Positions 16,863-25,806 of a DNA stretch of 64,000 nt are shown here, piece by piece. The stretch is from Acidobacteria subdivision 2 bacterium RH1 MAG20 (lineage in GTDB: Bacteria > Acidobacteriota > Terriglobia > Terriglobales > Acidobacteriaceae): assembly GCA_002197545.1 (NCBI GenBank), contig NFUO01000484.1:1-64000 (forward strand), read 5' to 3'. Both the position numbers and the translations under genes were made by a program. The notes beneath the pieces were generated by a model. It did not search any database. It had not been told where the DNA came from and saw nothing but the letters and a program-made list of their open reading frames with translations. Each line of letters opens with the position of its first letter. The stretch's first letter is position 1.

Positions 16863-19412
16863 ATGGCTACCCTTCTGAGTGACGTTCGTTATGCTTTGCG
16901 TCAAATGCGCCTTGCGCCTGTCTTTACTATCACCGTGATACTTACTTTGGGATTGGGCATTGGGGCTACGACGGCCATCTTTTCTCTGATTCACGCCGTG
17001 ATGCTGAAGTCGCTTCCGGTTGTCGATCCATCCCATCTGTACCGTATCGGCGCCGGGAAGGATTGCTGTGCCACTAACGTGCTTCAGGGCAATTGGGAGC
17101 GATTCTCCTACTCACTCTACAAGCGCGTTGCGGAAGACGCGCCACAGTTCGACAACATTACTGCCTTCCAGGACAGAGCCGGTGTTCTGAGTGTTCGAGA
17201 AGGCTCATCTACTGCGCAAGCAAAACCGCTCCTGGGCGAATACGTGAGCGGCAACTACTTCCAGACGTTCGGTCTGCAGGCCTTCGCGGGCCGTTTGTTC
17301 ACCGTTACCGACGACCAGCCCAACGCCATGCCTGTCGCGGTCCTCAGCTACCGCACATGGCGGCAGGACTACAACTCCAATCCTTCCGTGGTCGGCTCGA
17401 CCCTGAACATTGAAACCCATCCGTTCACCATCATCGGCATCGCGCCGCCGGGCTTCTTTGGAGAGACACTCAGCAGCACGCCCACGGAGATATGGGTACC
17501 GTTGCAGAGCGAGCTTCTCATCGATGGGAAAGCCGCGTTCAACCTCATCCCTTCGCAGGCATGGCTGCATCTCATCGGACATCTTCGGCCCGGCGCCAGC
17601 ATCGATGGGGTATCCGCGCAACTGACTGCAACACTCCAGCACTGGTTGATTTCGGAAGCCGCCCTGCCGGCCCAGAACCAACCGCAATCGGCACAAGAAT
17701 TATCGCGTCAAACCATCCAGATCACTCCTGGCGGCTCGGGCATCGGCACTATGCGCGATGCGTATGCGGACAGCTTGCGGCTGCTTTTCGCGCTGTGCCT
17801 AGCGGTGCTGTTGATCGCTTGCGCGAACATTGCAAATCTTCTCCTTGCACGAGGAATTTCGCGCCGAGCCCAAATCGCTCTGCAACTCGCGCTTGGGGCT
17901 TCGCGTAAACGGATACTGCGTCAGGCACTCACAGAGTGTTCATTCCTCGCGCTTCTCGGTGCCACCGCCGGCATAAGCATCGCATGGCTTGGGGCAAAAC
18001 TGGTGATCGCATTAGCCTTTCGCCATGCATCTGCGGTGCCCATCGACGTTCGTCCGTCACTACCCGTGCTTGGGTTCTGTCTAGGTCTGTCTCTGCTTAC
18101 CGGGCTCCTCTTCGGTACGGTACCGGCGTGGTTGTCGTCGCGCGCCGACCCTATCGAATCTCTCCGCGGGGCCAACCGGTCTACCCACAAGAGCGCTGCA
18201 CTTCCGCAGAAGCTGCTGATCGTCCTGCAAGCTGCACTTTCGGTAGTGCTGATTGCCGCAGCGGGAATGCTGACCCACAGTATCCTCAATCTCGAAAATC
18301 AGAATCTTGGCTTCACCACGGCAAACCGGTTGAGTGTCCGAATGGAACCGCCTCTGGCCGACTACACCCTCGATCAGCTCAACCTTCGCTATCGCGACCT
18401 TCGAGATCGGCTATCTGAGTTGCCCGGCGTCCATAGCGCCAGTCTTGCGCTCAATGGGCCAATTGGCGGCGGCTGGAAAGAAACCATCGTCAAACCTGGC
18501 GAAGGTATGCCTCGCCTTGATGGAACGCAGAGTGCAATGTGGAATCGGGTAAGCCCCAGATACTTCGCAACGATTGGGCTGCCGATCCTTCAGGGAAGAG
18601 GTATCCTCGACTCTGACCGTGTCGATACCCGCGGTGTCGTGGTCGTCAATCAGGCCTTTGTGAAAAGGTTCTTCCACAACCAGCCTGCCCTTGGCAAACA
18701 CTTCGGTATCGGCCTCCCGGCTTATAGCAATGCGTTGGAGGTGGTGGGCGTTGTGCGCGATGCGAAATCCGGGGACCTGCGCGAGCCACCGCTTCCGATG
18801 GCATTCGGCGCTTTGACGCAACACATCGCTTTCACGGAAGAGACACTTCAGGCAAATGACAAATGGGACCACTTCATCAATGGGGCTCAACTCTTTTTCA
18901 CTGGCGATCTTGGAACCATGGAACCCCGCATCCGCGAGGCTTTCCGGCTCGTCGATCCCAACTTTGCCATCATCAGCATTCAGCCAATGCAACAACTGGT
19001 GGATGCGCAACTCGACCAGCAGAGGGCTGTCGCGCAACTCAGCGGCCTCTTCGGCATCCTTGCGCTCATTCTTGCGTCCATTGGTCTTTATGGCGTAACG
19101 GCCTATATGGTCGCTCGCCGGACCAGCGAGATCGGTATTCGCATGGCCGTTGGCGCGAGCCGTGTCGATATCGTCGGGCTGGTCTTTCGCGGAGCCTTCG
19201 CGCAAGTGGCCATCGGCCTCGTGCTGGGCATACCGGCGTCTATCATTGTCGGTAAAATTTTGTCGACCAAGCTCTACCATGTGGGCATTCTGGATTCCGC
19301 AGCGCTCATCACAGCGATCGGGACCCTGCTTTTTGGCGCCTGTGTTGCCAGCATCGTTCCAGCGCATCGCGCTGCAACAACGGACCCCATCCGGATACTG
19401 CGCGCGGAATAA
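16863..19412 (+). CDS. ADOP-type ABC permease (MacB/FtsX-like, orphan)
   Basis: 849-residue permease of the Acidobacterial Duplicated Orphan Permease type: two MacB-like halves, each a periplasmic core domain plus FtsX-type helices. The start pattern DVRYALRQMRLAPVFTITVILTLGLGIGATTAIFSLI is diagnostic, followed by helices at about 315-335, 360-385 and 390-420, a second core domain (about 470-680), and terminal FtsX helices (about 725-840) ending PAHRAATTDPIRILRAE. No ATPase gene adjoins it. A GGAG precedes the start. Its base composition differs from the flanks: the coding strand is C-rich whereas neighbouring stretches are G-rich on the same strand. This suggests insertion between efp and murC. 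Confidence 0.92.
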   Translation: MATLLSDVRYALRQMRLAPVFTITVILTLGLGIGATTAIFSLIHAVMLKSLPVVDPSHLYRIGAGKDCCATNVLQGNWERFSYSLYKRVAEDAPQFDNITAFQDRAGVLSVREGSSTAQAKPLLGEYVSGNYFQTFGLQAFAGRLFTVTDDQPNAMPVAVLSYRTWRQDYNSNPSVVGSTLNIETHPFTIIGIAPPGFFGETLSSTPTEIWVPLQSELLIDGKAAFNLIPSQAWLHLIGHLRPGASIDGVSAQLTATLQHWLISEAALPAQNQPQSAQELSRQTIQITPGGSGIGTMRDAYADSLRLLFALCLAVLLIACANIANLLLARGISRRAQIALQLALGASRKRILRQALTECSFLALLGATAGISIAWLGAKLVIALAFRHASAVPIDVRPSLPVLGFCLGLSLLTGLLFGTVPAWLSSRADPIESLRGANRSTHKSAALPQKLLIVLQAALSVVLIAAAGMLTHSILNLENQNLGFTTANRLSVRMEPPLADYTLDQLNLRYRDLRDRLSELPGVHSASLALNGPIGGGWKETIVKPGEGMPRLDGTQSAMWNRVSPRYFATIGLPILQGRGILDSDRVDTRGVVVVNQAFVKRFFHNQPALGKHFGIGLPAYSNALEVVGVVRDAKSGDLREPPLPMAFGALTQHIAFTEETLQANDKWDHFINGAQLFFTGDLGTMEPRIREAFRLVDPNFAIISIQPMQQLVDAQLDQQRAVAQLSGLFGILALILASIGLYGVTAYMVARRTSEIGIRMAVGASRVDIVGLVFRGAFAQVAIGLVLGIPASIIVGKILSTKLYHVGILDSAALITAIGTLLFGACVASIVPAHRAATTDPIRILRAE

Positions 19413-19623
19413 CAATGAATAGCAACCAACCATCGATCACTTACAAAAGACATGGTCAGGAGAGAGTAGCAACTTCCGGAGAAGCCACATTACCCCCAAG
19501 CCGATCTCACTTGACGAAAACAGTGCATAATTGGCTTTTGGATCAATCGGTCGTCAATACTGAACGACTACCAATGACTTTGGGGTGGTACGCCTGAGAT
19601 GCGCCACTGCTAGAGTAGAAGAT

Positions 19624-21027
19624 ATGTTCGTTCCTGTTGTTCCTTCTGGACATTTCTTGTTTGCGCCTTCGCAGCGAATCCACTTTATCGGGATCGGCGG
19701 GATTGGGATGAGCGGGATTGCGGAGATCCTGCTGACGATGGGCTATGCGGTCTCGGGCAGCGACCTGCGGCGCAGCGCGGTGACGGAGCGGCTGGTCGGG
19801 CTGGGCGCGCGGGTGTTCGAGGGCCACGCGGCGGCCAATGCGGCGGCCAGCGATGTGGTGGTGACCAGCTCGGCAGTGGCGAAGGACAATCCCGAGGTGG
19901 TGGAGGCACGGACGCGGAAGATTCCGGTGATTCAGCGGGCGGAGATGCTGGCGGAGTTAATGCGGCTGAAGTATGGCATCGCCGTGGCCGGGATGCATGG
20001 CAAGACGACGACGACGAGCATGATTGCGGCGGTGCTGGCGGGTGGGGGGCTTGATCCTACGGTGGTGGTTGGCGGTCGCGTGGATTCGATGGGGTCAAAT
20101 GCGCGGCTGGGGAACTCGCAGTATCTGGTGGCGGAGGCGGATGAGAGCGACCGGTCGTTTTTGAAGCTGTCGCCGGTGCTGGGGGTGGTGACGAACCTCG
20201 ACCGCGAGCACATGGATTGCTATCGCGATATGGCGGATGTCGAAGCGGCGTTTGTCGAGTTTATGGACAAGGTGCCGTTTTATGGAGCTACTACGGCCTG
20301 TATCGACAATGATCTGCTACGGACGGTGCTGCCGAGGGTTCGGCGGAAGGTCTATACCTATGGGGCGAGCGAGGATGCGGACTTTCGCGTGGAGATGATG
20401 ACGCGAGAGGATGGGTGCCACTCGCGGTTTGAAGTGAACTATAAGGGGCTGGTGATGGGGCCGTTCCGGCTGCATGTTCCGGGAAAGCATAATGTGCTGA
20501 ATGCGACGGCGGCGGTTGCGGTGGGGGTGCAGTTGGGGGTGGCTCCGGAGCAGATTGCGCTGGGTTTGGATAGTTTTCGCGGGGTCGATCGCCGGTTTCA
20601 GGTGAAAGGCGTGGAGCGCGGGGTGGCGGTGGTGGACGATTATGGGCATCACCCTACGGAGATTCTGGCCACGTTGCAGGCGGCGAGGGAGTGCGGCTAT
20701 GGGCGGGTGCTGGTGCTGTTTCAGCCGCACCGGTTTACGCGAACTCGGGATTTGATGGAGGAGTTTGCCGGGGCGTTTAAGGACGCGGATGTAGTTCAGG
20801 TACTGGATATTTATGCGGCCAGTGAGGAACCGATTGCCGGGGTGGATGCGGCGGCGTTGGTGAAGGCGATTGGGCAGAAGGGCGTGGAGTATGCCGGATC
20901 GATGGCTGCGGGAGTGGAGGCTCTGGTGCAGGAGGCACGGGATGGGGATGTGATTCTAACGCTGGGAGCGGGGAGTGTATCGCAGGCGGGAGGAATGATT
21001 CTGGAGGGGTTACGGGTGCGTGGGTGA
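19624..21027 (+). CDS. murC: UDP-N-acetylmuramate--L-alanine ligase MurC
   Basis: Cytoplasmic Mur ligase that adds L-Ala to UDP-MurNAc, 467 residues from the ATG at 19624 (the frame is open to a GTG at 19585). It has an N-terminal Rossmann domain with IHFIGIGGIGMSGIAE, an ATP-binding P-loop GMHGKTTTTSM, the conserved DESDRSFL and TNLDREHMD blocks, and the C-terminal domain with VVDDYGHHPTEI and LFQPHRFTRT. The length is standard. It leads a short run murC-ftsQ-ftsA; murB or ddl, often found between, are absent. Confidence 0.96.
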   Translation: MFVPVVPSGHFLFAPSQRIHFIGIGGIGMSGIAEILLTMGYAVSGSDLRRSAVTERLVGLGARVFEGHAAANAAASDVVVTSSAVAKDNPEVVEARTRKIPVIQRAEMLAELMRLKYGIAVAGMHGKTTTTSMIAAVLAGGGLDPTVVVGGRVDSMGSNARLGNSQYLVAEADESDRSFLKLSPVLGVVTNLDREHMDCYRDMADVEAAFVEFMDKVPFYGATTACIDNDLLRTVLPRVRRKVYTYGASEDADFRVEMMTREDGCHSRFEVNYKGLVMGPFRLHVPGKHNVLNATAAVAVGVQLGVAPEQIALGLDSFRGVDRRFQVKGVERGVAVVDDYGHHPTEILATLQAARECGYGRVLVLFQPHRFTRTRDLMEEFAGAFKDADVVQVLDIYAASEEPIAGVDAAALVKAIGQKGVEYAGSMAAGVEALVQEARDGDVILTLGAGSVSQAGGMILEGLRVRG

Positions 21028-21120
21028 GTTCCTGAAAGGGTACATACGAAAGATGATGGGTAAAGATGGGGTGGGGACAGGTTATATTCGGGGTGGCGAT
21101 TCTCGCGGCCTTGCTCAGGC

Positions 21121-22413
21121 TTGCGAAATAGTAATGGATCTTCGAAACGCGGGACTGCGGTGCTAGAAGCGCCGGAGCAGGACTATGCCCGCGAACCGGC
21201 AGCGCCGCGGAGGACGTCTGCCGCGCCGGCGAGAAAGCTGCGCCGCGACCTCAGCGAGGACTTTGCCGACGACTTTCCAGATGAGGATGACGCTCCGGCG
21301 GGACGGCGGCAGCGTGGCGTGCGGGTGCGGTTTCGCTGGGGACTGCCCGGGACGAAGTGGGGCAGGATGGCGGCTGGATTTGCGCTGGCGGTTCTGGCCG
21401 GGATTTGTTTTGGGGCATTGCTGCTGGTCAGAAATATGGTGATGCACGATCCGAGGTTTTATATCCAGTCGGCGTCTTCGATTGAGATTCAGGGCAATGT
21501 GCATCTGACGCGGGACGAACTGGTGAATATCTTTGGGGAAGACCTGGAGCGAAATATTTTTTATGTTTCGATGGCACAGCGGCGGGCGCAGTTACAGCAG
21601 TTGCCCTGGGTGGAACATGCGACGGTGATGCGGTTGCTGCCCGACCGCCTGCGGGTGTCGATCGTGGAGCGGACGCCGGTGGCGTTTGTGCGGCAGGGAA
21701 GCAAGATTGGGCTGGTGGATGCCAGTGGGGTGTTGCTGAATATGCCGCCGCACGGGCAGGGGGATGCGAACTATTCGTTTCCTGTGGTGACGGGAATTGT
21801 AGCGAACGATCCGGCGTCGACGCGGGCGGCGCGGATGAAGATCTTTGAGCAGTTCACGTCCGATCTGGACAGTTCGGGAGAGAAGATCTCGCAGAAGCTG
21901 AGCGAGGTGGACCTGTCGAATCCAGAGGATGTGAAGGCGTTGATTCCGGAGCAGGGGAAAGACGTCCTGGTGCATTTTGGAGACACGGATTTTCTGAAGC
22001 GCTATCAGAAGTTTGAAGAGCATCTGCCGGAGTGGAGAACGCAATATCCCACGCTGTCGTCGGTAGACATGAGGTATGAGCGGCAGGTGGTGCTGGAGAT
22101 GCAGCCGGGAGCTGCTGCTGCGACTGCGGGGACGGCAAGTGCTGCTTCGGTGGCTGGTGCGAGTGTGGCTGCTCCGGTGCAGACTCCTGCGGCGAAGACG
22201 GTTGCGAAAAAGCCGGTCGTCAAGGCCCATGCGCCTGCGGGGAAGAGAGCGGTGGTTTCGAAGTGGAAGCCTGCGTCGAAGAGGGCTGCCGCGGTGAAGC
22301 ATGGCGCGGCGAAGGTCAAGCCGCATAGGGTGACTGCGAAGGCTCATCCGCGAGTGGTACGGCGTTCGGGACGAAGTTCCCATTATCATTCTTCACAGGT
22401 GGTCCATCCGTGA
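21121..22413 (+). CDS. ftsQ: cell division protein FtsQ with long basic tail
   Basis: 430-residue bitopic division protein. It has a cytoplasmic N-terminus of about 85 residues, one membrane helix (about 86-106), a POTRA domain (SIEIQGNVHLTRDELVNIFG...WVEHATVMRLLPDRLRVSIVERTPVAF), and an FtsQ beta domain to about residue 325. The last ~100 residues are Ala/Lys/His/Arg-rich, low-complexity and periplasmic, beyond the normal end of the family. The start is a TTG at 21121; a GTG at 21160 is an alternative. It overlaps ftsA by four bases (GTGA), a classic division-cluster arrangement. Confidence 0.88.
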   Translation: MRNSNGSSKRGTAVLEAPEQDYAREPAAPRRTSAAPARKLRRDLSEDFADDFPDEDDAPAGRRQRGVRVRFRWGLPGTKWGRMAAGFALAVLAGICFGALLLVRNMVMHDPRFYIQSASSIEIQGNVHLTRDELVNIFGEDLERNIFYVSMAQRRAQLQQLPWVEHATVMRLLPDRLRVSIVERTPVAFVRQGSKIGLVDASGVLLNMPPHGQGDANYSFPVVTGIVANDPASTRAARMKIFEQFTSDLDSSGEKISQKLSEVDLSNPEDVKALIPEQGKDVLVHFGDTDFLKRYQKFEEHLPEWRTQYPTLSSVDMRYERQVVLEMQPGAAAATAGTASAASVAGASVAAPVQTPAAKTVAKKPVVKAHAPAGKRAVVSKWKPASKRAAAVKHGAAKVKPHRVTAKAHPRVVRRSGRSSHYHSSQVVHP

Positions 22414-23639
22414 ACCAGAGACAGGAAAATTTGATTACCGTGGTGGATGCGGGCAGCACCAAGAGCTGCGTGTTGGTGGCGGAGCTGCTGGATGGCGTGT
22501 TGCGTTATCGAGGGCATGGCATCGAGCCATCGCGAGGAATGCGGAAGGGTTTGATTGCGGAGCTGGGGCCGGCGGCTGAGGCGATCAATCGCGCGGCGCT
22601 GACGGCGGAGCGCGTGGCGAAGGCCGTAATTGAGACTGCCGTTGTCGGCATTGGCGGCACGCATGTTCGCGGGGTGAATTCGCGGGGCGGCATCAGCATG
22701 GGCAGCCGGATGCGCGAGATCACGCGGGAAGAGGTGCGGGCTGCGGTGGACAGGGCGCGGAGTGTGGCGCTGCCCCCGGACCGCGAGGTGCTGCACCTGC
22801 TGCCGCAGGAGTTCATCCTGGATGACCAGGCGGGGATTCATGACCCGGTGGGCATGGTGGGGAACAAGCTTGAGGTGAATCTGCATCTGTCGACCTGCTC
22901 AGGCGGGGTGGCGCAGAGCGTGATTACCTGCGCGAACCGGGCGGGGCTGGAGGTGCTGGATACCGTTTATGAAGGGATCGCTTCGGCGGAGTCGGTATTG
23001 AGCGCTGATGAGCGAGAGCTTGGAGTTTGCATCGCCGACATTGGGTCGAGTACGACCGAGTTAGCGGTTTATTTTGAGGGATCGATTGCGCATACAGCCG
23101 TGCTGCCGATCGGCGGCGACCACTTTACCAACGATCTTGCAGTGGGACTCCATGTGACCGTCGAAGAGGCGGAAGAGTTGAAGAAGATTTACGGACACTG
23201 CGTGGTGACGGCAGTGCCGCAGTTGAATGAGATCGAGGTAGGTGGAAACCTCGCGTATTCGGGGGGCCAGCCTGCGCGGCTGGTGCGGCAGCGATTTCTG
23301 GCGGAAATTCTGGAACCGCGTGCGCGGGAGCTGTTCACCATGCTGCGGGACAATCTGCGCAATGGGGGCGTTCTGGAGGCGATGGGCGCGGGTTGCGTGC
23401 TGACGGGTGGAGGCGCGAACTTGATTGGCCTGTTGGACAATGCAGAGAGTCTACTACGCGTCCCGGCGCGGATTGGCTTCCCGGTGCCGCTGTCGCGAAT
23501 GCCTGATGAGCTGGCTAAACCGGAATTTGCGGCGGTGATCGGGATGCTGCTTTATACGCATCGGACACAGGTAAGGAAGGCCAGCGAAGAGCAGGGGTTG
23601 AGGTCGAAGTTGAAGGCTATCTTTGCAGGAAGTTTCTAG
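22410..23639 (+). CDS. ftsA: cell division protein FtsA
   Basis: 409-residue actin-like protein that tethers FtsZ to the membrane. Actin-fold motifs are visible: phosphate-1 TVVDAGSTKSCVLVAE at the start, SHS2 insertion, phosphate-2 VCIADIGSSTTELAVY, adenosine motif VLTGGGANLIGL, and a C-terminal amphipathic stretch (GLRSKLKAIFAGSF) that would serve as the membrane-targeting helix. It uses a GTG start overlapping the ftsQ stop. ftsZ, its usual next neighbour, is not here: a peptidase-like gene on the other strand follows. Confidence 0.94.
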   Translation: MNQRQENLITVVDAGSTKSCVLVAELLDGVLRYRGHGIEPSRGMRKGLIAELGPAAEAINRAALTAERVAKAVIETAVVGIGGTHVRGVNSRGGISMGSRMREITREEVRAAVDRARSVALPPDREVLHLLPQEFILDDQAGIHDPVGMVGNKLEVNLHLSTCSGGVAQSVITCANRAGLEVLDTVYEGIASAESVLSADERELGVCIADIGSSTTELAVYFEGSIAHTAVLPIGGDHFTNDLAVGLHVTVEEAEELKKIYGHCVVTAVPQLNEIEVGGNLAYSGGQPARLVRQRFLAEILEPRARELFTMLRDNLRNGGVLEAMGAGCVLTGGGANLIGLLDNAESLLRVPARIGFPVPLSRMPDELAKPEFAAVIGMLLYTHRTQVRKASEEQGLRSKLKAIFAGSF

Positions 23640-23674
23640 TCGCCTTTCGCCCGGGCGTGCAGTTCGCTCTTTTT

Positions 23675-23738
23675 CAGGAAGTACCCCCCGTACTGAAAGT
23701 CCTAAAGTCTTCGAAATAAAGAACCTAAGTCTGGACTT
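23675..23738. repeat. structured intergenic element after ftsA, possibly dispersed
   Basis: AGTAC-CCCCC-GTACT forms a short palindrome (23680-23694). It is followed by AAGTCC (23697-23702) and its complement GGACTT (23733-23738) enclosing AT-rich sequence. The C-run followed by AAAGTCTT/AAAGAAC resembles an intergenic motif I recall as recurring in Terriglobia genomes. Only one copy is visible here, so calling it dispersed is from memory. Confidence 0.35.
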
Positions 23739-23753
23739 CGGTATAGACCTTGG

Positions 23754-25745
23754 CTAATTTTGTTCGGTTGATCTCTCGTAGGGTTTTTGCATCAAAGCGC
23801 GGGCTTCGTTGATTGCGCCCTGGGTATTGTCGTTGGTTTGGACGGCGAGGCGGTACTCGTTGACGGCGCGGTCGCGCTGGCCGGTGAGGTCGAAGATGCG
23901 GCCTAGTTCGATGTGGCTCCAGACCTCGACCCATTTGGGATCGCCATCTCCTCGGAGAGCATCGCGGAACGAGTTTGCCGCGGACTGATAGTTGCGCTGC
24001 ATGAAGAAGACTTCGCCGATGCGGTAAGAGGCGAGAGAGCTGTTCTTGTTGGCGTCGAGCGCCTTCTGGTATTCGACCAGGGCTGCCGTGAGATCGCCTT
24101 GTGCAACCTGCTCCTGTCCGCGCAGTACGGCTACGCGGACGGCTAAATCTGGCGTACTCTTCAGAAGCCAGTTTTCCGGGTCGATGCTGATGCGGCGAGG
24201 ACGGCCAAAGGTTTCGACGGAGTACTGTGAGTCGGTGCCGCTTACGGTAATGCGGCGGATTTCTGTTTTTCCGTCGGTCTCGATGCGAAGCTCGACCGGC
24301 ATACGGAAGAGGTCGAGGTCCTGCGTGATGGCCCCGATGGTGCGGAAGCCCTTGTTGCTTCCGAGACGGAAGACGGTGTATTTGTCTCCAAAGTTCGGTG
24401 CACCGGTGCCGTCGATCCACTGCGAGAAGAAAGGCGTGAGCTGGAGGTTTGATTGCGCTTCAGCGACGGTCTGAACGTCGGAGCTGCGGATGGGTTTGTC
24501 GGTATATTGCGAGAGCAGGTTGCGCAGAAATTTGTTGAAGGTATCGTCGCCCATCTCCCAGCGGAGCATGTGGAAGACCATCGCGCCCTTTTCGAGCGTC
24601 ATGTTCTGGAACTGCGGCGAGAAGGGATCGAGGCGACCGAGAGAGGTGAGGGGCTCAGTGTCGTAGGAGAGAGCACCGGCAGAGATATCGGTGATGGCTG
24701 ACTGGAAGGCGGTTTTGCCGGCGGAGTCTTCGAGGTACATCAGCTCGGCGTAGCGCGACATGCCGTTGGTAATCCAGGCATCGTTGAGGGTTGCGGGAGA
24801 GACTTCGCTGCCCCACCATTGGTGGGCGAGGGTGTTGGAGAGCAGCCGTTGGGCGTTACGCGCGGCGATGCGGCTGCCGGCGATGGCTGCGATTTCGGGT
24901 GCCCAGGTGGCGGAGACGGCGTCGTCGGGGAGTTCGACGAGATTGATGAGGGAGGATTCAGGCTGGCCGAAGGTGCTGGTCATGAATTCGAATTGCTTGG
25001 CGGCGGTTTGAGCGAAGTCGATGGCAAAGGACTTATGCTGTTCGGTGACGTAGACGTGGATATTGTTGACACCGGGTGCGGTGATGGGATCGAGAAACTT
25101 GCCCGCGATGATGGTGCCGGGGAAGCCTGGCTTGGCCCATTTGAAGGTGTACTCGGTGCGATTGCCGGGGAGGCTTTTAGGGGCGCTGATGCCATTGCCG
25201 CTGCCGACCACGCGCTCATCGGAGGGCACGCGAATGTGCATTTCGGCGGTGAAGCGGTCGGTGTAGAGACCGGTCATGGGGAACCATGCGCCAGGGTAGA
25301 GCAGGATACTGATGGGATCGTCGATCGAGGCCAGTTTGATTCCGCTTACTGGGCTGGTGCCGGAGCCGGTGAGAGTGCCGGAGTATTCAAAGTTGTACGT
25401 GGTGCTGGTTCCCTTGGGGATTGGGGTGGCCAGGGTAAAGCGCACGGTGCTGTTGCTGGTGAGGCGCTCGAATTCTAGTGGCTTGCCGCTGGCGTCGGTG
25501 ACTTTGTTGATCTGGAGGCCGTTGTTCAGCTCGAAGATGGGGTTGGTCAGGTCTTCGAGCGCTGTGAAGGTGACGGCTGCGGTTGTCGTGAGGTGGTGCA
25601 CTGCGGGGTCGAGGTCGGCAGTGATGACGTAGCCGGTGATGCTCAGTTGAGGACGGACCGGCGCTGCCCAAAGGGTGGCCGTAAGGATACACATGGGGAA
25701 CAGGGCCGTGACCAGAACTCGGAGATACCGGGAAGGTAGGGGCAT
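23754..25745 (-). CDS. M1 peptidase-like protein with degenerate zinc site and TPR tail
   Basis: 663-residue secreted protein: signal peptide (about 1-28, ending LWAAP), an M1-type N-terminal beta domain, a catalytic-like domain, and a TPR region (about 535-650). The M1 hallmark HExxH-x18-E is broken: the site reads NTLAHQWWG (304-312), so the first His and the catalytic Glu are Asn and Thr, and the distal LNEG reads ITNG (325-328). The GAMEN-like stretch is APEIA (282-286). HQWWG, flanking helices and spacing remain, so ancestry is clear but zinc peptidase activity is not expected. It may be a binding or scaffold protein. It is convergent with ftsA. Confidence 0.85.
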   Translation of the reverse strand: MPLPSRYLRVLVTALFPMCILTATLWAAPVRPQLSITGYVITADLDPAVHHLTTTAAVTFTALEDLTNPIFELNNGLQINKVTDASGKPLEFERLTSNSTVRFTLATPIPKGTSTTYNFEYSGTLTGSGTSPVSGIKLASIDDPISILLYPGAWFPMTGLYTDRFTAEMHIRVPSDERVVGSGNGISAPKSLPGNRTEYTFKWAKPGFPGTIIAGKFLDPITAPGVNNIHVYVTEQHKSFAIDFAQTAAKQFEFMTSTFGQPESSLINLVELPDDAVSATWAPEIAAIAGSRIAARNAQRLLSNTLAHQWWGSEVSPATLNDAWITNGMSRYAELMYLEDSAGKTAFQSAITDISAGALSYDTEPLTSLGRLDPFSPQFQNMTLEKGAMVFHMLRWEMGDDTFNKFLRNLLSQYTDKPIRSSDVQTVAEAQSNLQLTPFFSQWIDGTGAPNFGDKYTVFRLGSNKGFRTIGAITQDLDLFRMPVELRIETDGKTEIRRITVSGTDSQYSVETFGRPRRISIDPENWLLKSTPDLAVRVAVLRGQEQVAQGDLTAALVEYQKALDANKNSSLASYRIGEVFFMQRNYQSAANSFRDALRGDGDPKWVEVWSHIELGRIFDLTGQRDRAVNEYRLAVQTNDNTQGAINEARALMQKPYERSTEQN

Positions 25746-25806
25746 GTCGGGCGAAGATCCTCAAAAAAATAATGGTACAGCCTTCGTGATGTTAGACGCT
25801 TGCCGT

